DNA from: Persicaria tinctoria
Taxonomy: Eukaryota; Streptophyta; Magnoliopsida; Caryophyllales; Polygonaceae
NCBI GenBank assembly: GCA_037127255.1
Contig: JBANSL010000002.1
Span: forward strand, 98,238,519-98,302,518
Direction: 5' to 3'
DNA length: 64,000 bases
The translations under genes and the position numbers were made by a program. Position 1 is the first letter of the stretch. Each line of letters begins with the position of its first letter. A model generated the notes under the pieces. The model made no database searches and was not told the DNA's origin. It saw only the letters and a list, made by a program, of their open reading frames with translations. Shown piece after piece: positions 12,010-22,919 of this stretch.

Positions 12010-12540
12010 TTTGTAACTAATATCAGTGTCAGCGCTAATTGTTAGTGCTATATTTGTAACTAACATCAGTGTCAGCACAAAATATCAGTGTCAGCACTAA
12101 TTGCTTGTGCTATATTTGTTTATTTCTTCCTTTGAATTATTGTGTGCATCATCTTTTCTTTTCTTTTGGTCGAGATTTTGGTTTTGTCTATATATTTGAT
12201 TACGAAGTTCTTTATCTCCCTTCTCACCCCATCATTGTGCGGGATTTGAACCCGCATCATTGTGTGTTATTCACATTTATGTTTTATCATGTAATAAGAC
12301 AAGTTTGTGTATTCTTTTTTATATGTCAGCACAATTCTGTCATCGGTACTCATCAAATTTTAGATTTTATCATTATTGTTTACTTAAAAAAACAATACCA
12401 TGTTAAGAAACAACATGATATTGCTTCTCAACATGATATTCTTAACATGTTGAGCAAATTTTCACCACTAATTTAACTAACATCAGTGTCAGCACTAATT
12501 GTAACTAATATTAGTGTCAGCACTAATTTTCATCACTAGT
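12010..12540. repeat. Dispersed direct repeats of an atcagtgtcagcacta motif
   Basis: A motif of the form aactaatatcagtgtcagcacta recurs at about 12016, 12060, 12084, 12478 and 12505. A relative (ctagtgtcaccactacttgt) is arrayed at 16412-16740 on the other side of the tandem array and solo LTR. No coding sequence is supported. The T-arm-like gcgggatttgaacccgc at 12240-12256 resembles a Pol III B box on minus, but no tRNA 5' half accompanies it. Confidence 0.6.
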
Positions 12541-13657
12541 TGTGCAAGAATAAAGTATTGATGAGCAAAAATATAAAATTATATTTACAAAAAGTAAGAT
12601 CATGTTAAGACACAATTTCACAAGTCTCAAATGTTGTACAAAAATAAAGTATTGATGAGCAAAAATAAGAGCATGTTGTGCAATAATTTATTGAGAAAAT
12701 ATGAAATTATATTGAGAGAAAATAAGACCATGTTGTGCAAAAATAACCTATAGTTGAGCAAAAATAAGATGATGTTGAGCAAAATTTCACCAATCCCCCA
12801 TGTTGTGCAATTATTGTCTATTGATGAGCAAAAATAAGACCATGTTGTACAATAATCTATTAAAAAAGTATAAAATTATATTTACAAAAAAGTAAGATCA
12901 TGTTGAGACACGATTTCATAAGTCTTGAATGTTGTGCAAAAATAAAGTATCGATGAGCAAAAATAAGAGCATGTTGTGCAATAATTTATTGAGAAAATAT
13001 GAAATTATATTGAGAGAAAATAAGACCATGTTGTGCAAAAATAACTTATAGTTGAGCAAAAATAAGATGATGTTGAGCAAAATTTCACCAATCCCCCATG
13101 TTGTGCAATTATTGTCTATTGATGAGCAAAAATAAGACCATGTTGTGCAATAATCTATTAAAAAAAGTATAAAATTATATTTACAAAAAGTAAGATCATG
13201 TTGAGACACAATTTCACAAGTCTCGAATGTTGTGCAAAAATAAAGTATTAATGAGCAAAAATAAGAGCATGTTGTGCAATAATTTACTGAGAAAGTATGA
13301 AATTATATTGAGAGAAAAAAAATCATATTGAGAACAAATTCTCAAGTCTCGATTGCTGTGCAAAAATAACCTATTGTTGAGCAAAAATAAGATGATGTTG
13401 AGCAAAATTTCACCAATCCCTCCATGCTGTGCAATTTTACTCTATTGATGAGCAAAAATAAGACCGTGTTGTGCAATAATCTATTAAAAAAGTATAAAAT
13501 TATATTTACAAAAAATAAGATCATGTTGAGACATGATTTCACAAGTATCGATTGTTGTGCAAAAATAAAGAATTGTTGGGCAAAAATAAGAACATGTTTA
13601 GCAAAAAATCCATTAATTCCCCATGTTCTACAATCATAGTTTATTGAGCACAATTTC
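12541..13657. repeat. Tandem array of about 300-bp units rich in ttgtgcaaaaataa
   Basis: The landmark agcaaaatttcaccaatccc occurs near 12778, 13076 and 13401, giving periods of 298 and about 325 bp. Within each unit a 35-40-bp subrepeat of the type gatgagcaaaaataagaccatgttgtgcaataat recurs several times. The array is interrupted by the solo LTR and resumes briefly at 16318-16390 (gattgttgtgcaaatataatc). Short minus-strand frames here are by-products of the period. Confidence 0.85.
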
Positions 13658-16317
13658 TGTAAAGGCCCGGATTTTAAATCCTAAATTTCGTGAAAAGAAA
13701 TTAAAAATAAATTTAAATCGGATTATGTAAAATCTCTTAAAATGAATTCCGACATGATTTTAACGGATTTTTCCGACGGATTTCAATTCCTCTATTTTGA
13801 CTTGAGATTTTGGAATACGAGCGAGATTTTATCGGATTAATTAATTCGGTTTTGAAAAATTTAATAGGAATTTTGATCGAGTCGGGATTAGATCAAGAGA
13901 GCGGTTTCGAAATTTGTAGTATCCTTTGACCAAACTTAGGACCACTACCTTATTTCTTTTGTTCCCCCTTGTCTTCTTCTCCTTGTCTTCTTCAGAGCCC
14001 TGCAGTACACCCAGAAGCATCTCCCTCGTCGTCGGATCCAGTCGGAGCCGCTGCGCGTTCCGCCGTCTCCCCTGTTTCACTTTGAAGTCACCGGTAAGGA
14101 TTCTTCTTTCGTGTTCCAATCTAACCCCAAAGCTCCACCTTTATAAGCCCTTCTTTCATCCTAGGCCGAGATCGATCTATTCCGACAGCGGCAAGGCCAT
14201 TACGAGCTCCAATCGAGCCTCGGCGAGTTTTCCGGCGACGTTTTTAGTCCCTCGGTGAGTCTCCTTTTCTTCCCTCTTCTCTACTCGCGCTTACTTCCTT
14301 CCGAGTCTATGATGGTCGGGACTGGGCCTGTGAGGGTGGCCGGAGAGAGAGAGCCGCCGGCGGGGACCCCTGCTCCTCCTTTCTTCTTCCCGTTTTCCGC
14401 CGCCAACGCCCAGACCTGTTCTTCCTTGAGGAGGGAGACGGGTTCGGTTGTAATTTTCTTTAAATTGGACCGGTTCGGCCTCCTTTTCCCACAAAACCGG
14501 TTTGGATTTAGGGTTTGCAAAATCTGATTGAGACTTGGGCCTATTTCGATTTTGGGCTGATTTTGGGGAAGATTTTATAAATTAAGAAATGGGCCTATTC
14601 TTAAAGCCTTATTTTCAGAATAAGAGTAAGATAGAATTTGTGTTATAAATTAAGGTTTACCTATATATATGTATTATATAAATATTAAATAGATGGAATA
14701 TAACATAGAATATTATTATTAGATGTTATTGTGAGTTATGATAAATATATATTTCTGAAATTATTATTATGATAAAATGGTTTAAAGGAGACATTATTTG
14801 GAAATGTATTTAGTGATGTTTTAAATTATGATTTTAGGAATTTGAAATGAATTATGAGTTTTGATGTATAAATATGGTTTGTGAAAATAGAATCGTTTGG
14901 GTGATTTAATGTCGGAGTTATTTATATAATAATTTTGAAAATAAAAATGCCGGAATTATTTTAATGATATGAAATTGTAAGTTGATTAAAGATTTAATGT
15001 TTATAAAGGGATTTTGGCCAGACATGATTTGAGAATTGTTTTGAATATGAGTTGACCTAATTTGGGATTTAAGAGTTTGGAAAATATGGTTGGTACGATT
15101 TTATCGATGGGTTTTGATTGGAAATGAAATGATTTTGGTTGATGTTGATCATATCGAAAAGGTTTTGGAAAATGGTTTTACCATCGGTTGGTTTTGAGCA
15201 TGTTGAGGATGTGGAGACCGTGTGTATGAATGATAGATCGGTAGCTTATGAAAATGACTTGATGATAGGTGTGTTTGCCCTTGGATTGCTTTGGACTTGC
15301 ATTGGGCCCTTGCTTGTGTTATATTGTTGTTCTGCATCTTTAGGTAAGTCTCTTCGGAGCTTACTCAGATTGAATAGAGCTATTCCCTGCTTTAGGTGCA
15401 TGATATACTAGGTGCTTGCATTCATGATCAGCATGCCATGTAGTACCATGCTAGGTTGCATCGATCGTTGAGCATTCTATTTCTTTGTGCGTATGTAAAC
15501 AGAACGGCCGTTATCTGTGATAGTCCTAGAAGTCTTTGCTAGGGTCATAGGGTAGCCCAGCCTCATCGGGTACCCTGAGTCAATCGAGTACTTCCTTATA
15601 TTATGATATGCCTGCGGGCTTTATTGTGGAGCGGGTTAGGCATGCGTGCCGCCCTATTATGAATGAATGCATTCACGAGCTGGCCAGTCTCCGCCTGTCG
15701 GAAGGGGTGGAGGTAGGAGAGGGATATGCCACTTGGCATTGTCTTGGGCCCTTTACAGTATTCTGCACATTATTATGAACTAGGAGCATGCTAGTGTGTT
15801 TGAATTCCGTACTGCATTAGAGCATCTTTATTAGGCATAGCGTATATGTGTGCTTATGGTTGGGATGCAGAGTTAAGTGGGCATCGATCTGATCCCGCCC
15901 CAAATCAATTTTTTTAGGAATTAATTATGTTCATCCCATCGGTGCTGTTTGCTTATTGCGCGGGTCATTTTGTCGGCGGAGAGTGAGCGCTGGAGTTATA
16001 GACTTCACCAGACTCTGACTATATTGTTTTGGACTTATACTTTTGACTCCGTTTTGACCCGGCTCCGCCGTGGCACCCACGTGTATCTTTACTTTGCTTC
16101 CGCTTACTTTCGTTTGAAATGGATTATGCGACAGTCTTAGGACAGGTTAAGGGTACCCAACGGCCCTTCGAGGTTTTTAGGGTTTGAAATCCCTCTTTCT
16201 ACTAATCTTAAAATGAGTTTGAAACCTCGACCCGTATTTGGATTGCAAGATCCGAACAAGGGGTTTTATCCCTTGAAACGTAACCCAGAAATTATAATTC
16301 TGGGCCGTTACAATTTC
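13653..16317 (+). mobile_element. Solo LTR (2655 bp) with 5-bp target duplication
   Basis: The LTR runs 13658-16312, starting tgtaaaggcccgg and ending tgggccgttaca. It is flanked by atttc on both sides (13653-13657 and 16313-16317). It is homologous along its length to the 3.05-kb LTRs at 45086-48138 and 53503-56554 but in the opposite orientation, for example 15880-16080 against the complement of 45340-45520. No internal region or second LTR is present, so unequal LTR recombination removed the rest. It is clearly diverged from the pair, so it is an older insertion. It interrupts the 300-bp tandem array. Confidence 0.93.
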
Positions 16318-16411
16318 AAAACTCTTCGATTGTTGTGCAAATATAATCTATTATTGAACAAAAATAAGACAATGTTGTGCAACATAAAACTTCAAAATAG
16401 AAAAATACAAG

Positions 16412-16740
16412 GCTAGTGTCACCACTACTTGTAACTAATATCAATGTCAGCACTACTTTGAGACTTACCACCTAATGTCACCACATAAACTTCAATAACA
16501 GAAAACGTCACCACATACACTTCAATATCAGAAAACACAAGACTAGTGTCACCACTACTTGTAACTAATATTAGTGTCAGCACTACTTTGGGGCTTAACC
16601 ACATAGTGTCACCACATGCACTTCAAAATAAATAAATAAAAAGCTAGTGTCACCACTACTTGTAACTAATATCAGTGTGAGCACTACTTTGGGCCTTAAT
16701 CACCTAGTGTCACCACATACACTTCAAAATCAAAAAACAC
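16412..16740. repeat. Direct repeats with ctagtgtcaccactacttg motif
   Basis: Three to four copies of a roughly 115-bp unit contain agtgtcaccactacttgtaa, then taatatcagtgtcagcacta, then a ttaaccacctagtgtcacc block (near 16413, 16545, 16645). Related to the 12010-12540 repeats. Confidence 0.7.
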
Positions 16741-16840
16741 ATTCATCTAGTGTACAAAACCAATTCAAGAAAAAATCACAATTCAAACACTAAAAAATAA
16801 AATTCAAACTAAAATTGCACATTTTAATCACAATTCAATT

Positions 16841-16909
16841 TGCCTACATGGGATTCGAACCCACATCTTTGTGCATGAGCACAATGCTCTCTCATTTAAG
16901 CTAATAGGC
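16841..16909 (-). ncRNA. tRNA-like sequence, CAT anticodon position, possible SINE head
   Basis: On minus a 69-nt stretch starts gcctattagcttaaatgaga and ends with gtgggttcgaatcccatg then taggca. It has a perfect T stem and loop (gtggg ttcgaat cccat), a D-arm-like segment with A-box resemblance, a purine-37/CAT triplet in the right place, and 5 bp of acceptor pairing (gccta/taggc). The anticodon stem pairs poorly, so it is unlikely to be a functional tRNA. It may be a degenerate organelle-like tRNA-Met or a Pol III promoter of a SINE-type repeat. Confidence 0.4.
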
Positions 16910-17339
16910 TAAAAGCATTCGACTAGGAAACTCAATAACTCCACAGCCAAATGAATAGCTCCAAAACAAAGGCATTCAAAAGGGATGATATAACACTTTG
17001 TAATTATGATAGTTCTCATTACACAAGCGAAAATATCAAGAAAAAAGCTCATATGAATTTTAATAAAATTAAGCCTCCAAGAAGAGCCCAAGTGAGAGAC
17101 AAAATCCAATTAGTAGCAGCAGCCAGAAGACACGCTCCCAAACAAGCAGATTTGTGACAGCAGAAAGTATGACACTACAAAAATACAGCCCATGGCATAT
17201 CTCCATGGTTCATGACAGCACCACCAGTGCACAAATCCATCTCAATTACGACTCCACCAATAACACCACCAACCGGACCCTTCATTCAGCACAATCAAAC
17301 AGATCAGTCCGGCCGAAGTACACAACAGAGATCAAGTGT
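16910..17339. other. Non-coding stretch inside the MULE-like element
   Basis: No gene or repeat recognised. Short open frames on plus lack any family signature. Confidence 0.4.
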
Positions 17340-17815
17340 TTTCCGTAAAACAGATTTCCCAAAATCTATTTTCTGTAAAACAGATTTCAAAAAATCTGTT
17401 TTCTGTAAAAACAGATTTCTGTAAAAATAGATTTCCAGAAATCTGTTTTCTGTAAAACTGATTTCTGTATAACAGATTTCCAAAAATCTGTTTTCTGTAA
17501 AAACAGATTTCTGTAAAACAGATTTCCGGAAATCTGTTTTATGTAAAACTGATTTCTGTAAAACAGATTTCCAAAAATCTGTTTTCTGTAAAAACAGATT
17601 TCCAAAAATCTGTTTTCTGTAAAAACAGATTTCCAAAAATCTGTTTTCTGTAAAAACAGATTTCCAAAAATCTGTTTTCTGTAAAACAGATTTCCAAAAT
17701 CTGTAATTCAAATTGGAACTTTCATGAATCAAAGCATTCCAAAATCTTTAATCAAATTGGAACTTTCATGAATCAAAAATCTGTTTTCTGTAAAACAGAT
17801 TTCTTAAAACCTCAC
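17340..17815. repeat. Hairpin family 3: array of acagattt...aaatctgt inverted units
   Basis: About a dozen near-identical units of 27-43 bp read acagatttcc, then aa, ga or gg, then aaatctgttttctgtaaa. Each forms an 8-10-bp stem (acagattt/aaatctgt). The unit at about 17518-17537 is a perfect 20-nt palindrome (acagatttccggaaatctgt). Neighbouring units can also pair through ctgttttctgtaaaaacag. One isolated unit sits at about 17776-17808. The 142-codon minus frame across it is periodic and not a gene. Confidence 0.88.
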
Positions 17816-18726
17816 TTGCTTTCATGAATCAAAGCATTGCATGTAACTATATCTTTGTGCTTCATTATGTGAAAAACAGCCACTCTCTGGGCAAAAAATC
17901 CACATTTAGCATACATGGATACAAGGTGCTTCAATGTCAGTACCTGATTTATGTGTATAACAGTGTATGCTTCTTCCTAAATTAATTTCAAAATAAACAA
18001 AGTTCCAAGTTCCTAAATTAACAGTGTATAACAGTGTATGAAAATCAAAGAGTTGCAGATCAAATTCAGTGTAACAGTGTATGTATATCAGTGAGCAACA
18101 AAGGCATATCAGTGAGCAATTAGAAACAATTCAATATAGAAAGCATCGAAGGAAACTCGACATCGCTCAATTTTTTACACCATCGACTATTCAAAAATCC
18201 AATTGTAACCTAGGGCGAATGAAATCGAACGAAATGGACAAAACCTAAGGCGAAATGGACAATAAAATCAACATAAACAAACTTAATCCAAAACCCTAGC
18301 ACGACAAAGTTCGCAAAAAGAAACGAAATTGATACCTGAGCTGCTGGATGACGACATTGAAGCAAACGACGAAAACTCCGAACTTTAGCGAAGCAAGGAA
18401 GAACAATCGACCGAACCAAGCCGGAAAACACACGACGAATCAAGCCGAATCGATTGCGTCGTCCTCGTCGAGCACAGGAGGACGACCTCCAGAGGCGGAG
18501 GAAGATGGACGGCAAGGAAGAGGCGGCGAGAGGGAGGGAAGAGATGAGCAACAACGTCGTCCTCGTCAAGCACGGGAGAGGAGGAGCGTGCGGCGGCAGT
18601 GGCAGCGAAAAGGAGAAGACTCGCCGCCATCGGAGCCGGATCCGCCGGAGAGAGAGAGAACAGATCGAGAGGGCGAGAGGATTTGGGAGAGAGAAAACAA
18701 ATGTCCGTACAATCCGAGAATAAGTA
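17816..18726. other. Leader-like region near the right end of the MULE-like element
   Basis: On minus, 18720 to about 18330 is CT-rich and codes for low-complexity Ser/Arg/Pro in several frames, like a promoter plus 5' leader. A CAGGTATC donor near 18335 ends it. No protein family is recognisable. Between 17816 and 18200 there are short repeats of cagtgtatgaa-type sequence only. Confidence 0.35.
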
Positions 18727-18860
18727 TATATAGCGGCTATTTCGCAAATTTGTCCAAACCCGCGTCTATTTTGCAAATTCGTCCAATTAATGTGCCTATT
18801 TCGCAAATTTTTTCATTAAAATACAACACCTGTATTTCAAAGAATTTTTTTTTTCTGTAA

Positions 18861-21806
18861 AAATTAAACGTAATTTTTTTTTTTTTTTTGAAACGGAAAT
18901 AATTTGGCTGTGAGGCATAGCCCTACAAGCCAAGAGCATCCTTGCGGATGAGACTACGAAGCAGAGAGTCGTCAGGAACGAGTGCATTATGAAAAGCAAG
19001 GGACAGATGCGATAAACGGTCCGCTACCTGGTTTGCCTCCCGAAAGACATGACGAATCTCAACCGAAGCGAAGAAGCCCAGCGAGACTAGACTGTCCGAG
19101 ACAATCATTTCAGAGTCTCCAGTAGGCTTTCCAAGACCTTTAAGACCGTTGATTATGGTGAGGTTATCACCTTCTATTACAAGGTTAGGGATGTTAAGTT
19201 CTTTTGCCGATGTGATTCCTTTCCAAAGCCCTAAGCCCTCAGCACATGTAACGGAGGGGAAAGGGCAAGGGCCATAGCCACAAAAGATAGGAGCTCCTCT
19301 GCAGTCCCGAATAATGAATCCATAGGAACCCTGGGCAGAAGGAGAGAGTGCGCCATCAAAGTTCAGTTTATAATTTCCCGGTTCTGGGGGTTTCCATTTT
19401 TCTTTTTTTCTTTTTGTCTTCTGTGTTACAGTTTTATCACTTTTGACGGTTGGGTTGTCCACTGGGGCATCAATATTCTTGGACGAGTTCCACAAACAAT
19501 TTTGTTCTTTTGTGAAAGAAACAATACATCTTATGTCCGGCTTTATGTTATCAAATAGCGTTTTGTTGCGAAAGTACCAGATTCCCCACCAAGCGAAGGC
19601 AATGTAGGCAAATCTATGTGTTCCAATAGTTTCTTTAATGTCCTGGAGTGTTTGATTTATGTCCTTTCCTTCCAAGAAGCATGCATTGATCTTAAAGAAT
19701 GAGGTTTTGTCAACTGATATGAGTGTTTCTCTGGTGATTGGGCAGCTCCACAGAAGGTGGTGCAGATCCTCATATTGGGAGTCGCAATGTGGGCAATTTG
19801 TAGGTATTCCCAGGTGGCGGGATGCCAATTTGACTGTAGTGGGTATGCCATTCCGCGAGATTTTCCAGAGGAATGTTTTAATTTTTGGTGAGACGTCAAG
19901 ATTCCAAATCCACCGCATATCCGATTTTTGATGATGTTTCATATGGTGGATCATATCTATAGCTGACTTGGTAGAGAACTAGCCATTCCGACTCCATTTC
20001 CAGTATAATCTATCCATGTGTATGTTCTGTGGTATAGGTGTAGCTTTTATGGATTCTATTACTGTGTTGGGTAAAATGTGTTGTAGCGAGTTATTTATCT
20101 TATCATGGTCCCATGTTTTGTCTGTTTTAATAAAATGATTAACCTTGGTATCTATGTCAGGTTGGTGTCGGCTTGTTGATATATTAATTAGAGGTTCAGT
20201 ACCTGTCCAAAGATCAGTCCAAAAGTTGATATTTTTCCCATCACCAATGGACCAACGGATACCGGCCTTGAGCAAAGGGATTAGCTTTGTTAGTTGGGTC
20301 CATTGCCAGGATGAGTTCCCTTTTCTTTGATATTGCAGAATGTCTTTTTGTTTGAGGTATTTTTCTCTTATTATGGTTACCTAGGGGTTCCGGGGTTCTG
20401 CTAGGATTTTCCAAAGTAGCTTCAGCGGTAGTGCTTTGTTCATGTCTTCCGAGTTTCTAATTCCCAAACCCCCGTTGTCTTTAGTCTTACAGATATCAAA
20501 CCAGCTGATTAGAGGTTTGTGCCTTGGTCCTTTGTTCCATAGAAAATTCCTATTTATTTTATCGAGTTCCGTGTGTATTGATTTTGGCAACAGAAAACAT
20601 TGCATCAGATGTAATGGTTTTGACGATAAAGTTGACTTGATGAGAGTACAACGTCCAGCTTGCGAGAGGCAGTTAGCCTTCCAACGATGGAGTTGTGATT
20701 TTGTGGTTGATAATAAATCTCCAAAGTCTTCTTTTTTCATTCTTCTGCTTATAATTGGGCAACCCAAATAGTTACCCAAGTTCGTTGTGTTCCTGATTTC
20801 TAGTTCATTTTGTATAAGAGTCATTTGTCTTGTTGCCACCTTTAAAGAGGTTTGAAATTGCGATTTATGCCTATTAACTCTTTGTCCTGATAGAGATGTG
20901 TATTCCTTGAGTATTTTATTGATTTGGTTGCAAGCTGTTTGAGTCGCAGAGGCAAAGATGACAATGTCATCTGCAAAAACTGAGAATGGGATCCTAGACC
21001 CGTTTTTGTTGATGGTTAATCCTAGGTGACTTTGCGGCTGTGTAGCTTCATTCTGTAGTCCTCTTGCAAGAACCTCGGAGAGTATGAGGAATAGGTACGG
21101 AGATAAAGGGTCTCCCTGTCGCAGTCCACACTCTGGGATAAACATTTCTGTCGGTTCATTGTTTACTAGGACCGAGTATGAAACTGTTGTTATACATTCC
21201 CTGATCTAGCCAGAGAATTGGTTTGAGAACCCGAATTTTGTGAGTGTTGTTAATAAAAAATTCCAGTCAACCAAATCAAAAGCCTTTTCCATGTCAAGTT
21301 TAACTGCCATCCATCCTAAGTTTCCCTTTTTCTTGGTGAAGGAGTGAAAGATTTCGTTGGCTATTAATATATTGTCTTGTATGGATCTCCCTGATGAGAA
21401 TGCACTTTGTAAAGGGTTAATTATCTTAGGAATGATTTTTTTAAGCCTTGCCGCCAGAATCTTCGATATTATCTTGTAGGTCGTGGAGCATAGGCTTATG
21501 GGTCTATAGTGGGATGTCGTTGCCGAGTCCTCTCGCTTTGGGATTAGGGCTATGAAGGTGTGGTTTGTTTGTTTTAGGATTCGTCCGCTTAGGAAAAAGC
21601 TCTTGATAGCTTTGACCACCGCAGGTTCAATGATGTACCAGTACTTTTTGAAAAAACCAGCTGGAAACCCATCGGGGCCATGCGACTTATCATTAGCTAG
21701 GCTAAAAACTGCATTTTTAATTTCCGAGTTGGAGACTTGCCTTGTTAGCCACTCATTGTCTTCATTTGTGAGTTCGGTATTGATATAGTTAAATTAAACG
21801 TAATTT
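18861..21806 (-). mobile_element. 5'-truncated L1-type LINE with 16-bp target duplication
   Basis: The same 16-mer aaattaaacgtaattt flanks the element at 18861-18876 and 21791-21806. On minus the body starts at 21790, inside the reverse transcriptase domain, and ends in a poly(A) tail (the T run ending at 18889) directly against the target duplication. This is the classic product of target-primed reverse transcription with 5' truncation. Endonuclease and ORF1 are absent. The frame inside is described separately. Confidence 0.95.
18923..21790 (-). pseudogene. LINE ORF2 fragment: reverse transcriptase, zinc-binding and RNase H domains
   Basis: A single reading frame runs from 21790 to the stop at 18923, interrupted only by TAG codons at 21206-21208, 20381-20383 and 19979-19981. 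The order is: RT with KLDMEKAFDLVDW (motif A), CGLRQGDPLSPYLF (B) and VFADDIVIFA (C); the zf-RVT region with SPKIKTFLWKISRNGIPT and CPHCDSQYEDLHHLLWSCP; and a C-terminal RNase H with KLNFDGALS, AEGLGLWKGI, IEGDNLTI and NQVADRLSHL, supplying the acidic catalytic residues. Each stop replaces a Trp expected from related elements (SGWIREC, NPWVTI, NGWFS). No frameshift was found. It is dead on arrival through the 5' truncation. Confidence 0.9.
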
Positions 21807-22306
21807 AAAAACTTTTTAAACTACTCCTATGTTGAAACATTTTAAAAGAATTTTTGTTTACAGATATTTTTGTTTACAGATATTTCTGTAAAAATTAAAC
21901 GTATTTAAAAGAATTTTTGTTTACAGATATTTTCTTAATTTTGGTTTAACTGTATTTTAAAAAAAAAAATTATGAAAATGATTTCTTCTTTCATCAACTT
22001 TACTAAAACTTACTCCATATATTCCCAACTTTATAAAAAAAATTACATATATCAAAAGGATTTTTTTAATTAATTAATTTTTAATTCATTAAATTAATAA
22101 TAAATAACTTACTTTCGAAGATATATTCCCAACTTTATATTATATGATACTCTCTCTATTCAGCAAAACGAATCATAACTATATACTTATGTTTTTACAG
22201 AATACTTGTATTTATATTTACCATTAATTTAAAATGAATCATAACCTAGTATTATTTCAATTACTTTCATGATGAAAGTAATACTTATATTGATATTTAT
22301 TATTAA
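21807..22306. other. AT-rich stretch with short ttttgtttacagatat repeats
   Basis: Three copies of a tttttgtttacagatat-type unit lie at about 21845-21930, and the flanking tttctgtaaaaattaaacg also occurs at 18851. Otherwise featureless AT-rich sequence. Confidence 0.5.
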
Positions 22307-22308
22307 TA

Positions 22309-22781
22309 CTACCTCTGTTTGGAAATATAAGTCCATTGACTATTTGACACGTTTTTTAAGGAGTTAAAAACTATACTCCCTCCGTTCGGCAAAACTTGTC
22401 GTTTACTATTCATGCACGCTTTTTTAGAACAATAAAAACTATATAAAATATTCATTTTTTTATAATTTTTTTTTAACAAGTTTGTACTTATTAAAAATAA
22501 CTACGAAGTTGTTAAAAAATTTATTAAAAAAACTACATATTTTATATAGTTTTTATCTCCTAAAAAAGCGTGCATGAATAGTAAAGTGTCAAGTTTTTCC
22601 GAACGGAGGCAGTATAAAATAATATTTATTTTATTAATTTTTTAAATAATTATATACTTATAATAATATATATAAGACTATGTAAAAAAATTTCATAAAA
22701 AATGTATTATTTTATATAGTTTTTAACTCCTTAAAAAATGTGTCAAAAAGTCAATGGACTTATATTTCCAAATGGATTGAG
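22309..22781. mobile_element. Stowaway-like MITE (outer), interrupted
   Basis: Termini are ctacctctgtttggaaatat and, inverted, the segment ending atttccaaatggattgag. The inner 30 bp (aatataagtccattgac and its complement) match almost perfectly. TA dinucleotides flank it at 22307-22308 and 22782-22783. A second MITE (22376-22612) lies inside, so the original element was about 234 bp. Confidence 0.85.
22376..22612. mobile_element. Stowaway-like MITE (inner), 237 bp
   Basis: Starts ctccctccgttcggcaaaac and ends aagtttttccgaacggaggcag, flanked by TA at 22374-22375 and 22613-22614. Long internal inverted homology (gtttactattcatgcacgct against agcgtgcatgaatagtaaa) gives a foldback. It is the same family and the same 237-bp length as the MITE split by the mariner element at 58930-63153. 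Confidence 0.92.
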
Positions 22782-22919
22782 TATTAAATTAATCATAACC
22801 AAATATCAATTGAAATTACAAACGAACAATTTTAAAAATTCATATATTTTTTATCATTTAAGTTATACAGTACGATCATTCTTATATATACTAGGTATGG
22901 AGCCGTGCTACGCACGACA

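Larger units (their letters stand above)
9687..18823. mobile_element. Candidate non-autonomous Mutator-like element, 9.1 kb
   Basis: Both ends carry inverted copies of a TTTGCRAAATAGCC motif. On the left it is at 9702-9715 and again at about 9733-9747 (attttgcgaaatagccgcg). On the right, on minus, it is at 18798-18808 and twice more at about 18735-18776, including tttgcgaaatagccgc. Outside each end lies a 9-bp candidate target duplication: attaaaaca at 9687-9695 and attaaaata at 18815-18823, one mismatch. G-starting ends with this motif and 9-bp duplications are typical of plant MULEs. No mudrA-type transposase frame exists inside. The interior consists of hairpin arrays, tandem repeats, a tRNA-like sequence and a nested solo LTR. 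The imperfect TIRs and single TSD mismatch leave room for doubt. Confidence 0.45.

Noticed and set aside
13841..14527. Several 67-110-codon frames
   Set aside because: Lie inside the solo LTR's leader-like zone and overlap on both strands.
17340..17715. CRISPR-like array
   Set aside because: Regular inverted units but no unique spacers and a plant nuclear context; it is a hairpin repeat array.
17304..17732. 142-codon repetitive minus frame (KSVLQKTDFW-like repeats)
   Set aside because: Arises from the acagattt hairpin repeats, whose unit length happens to keep frame.
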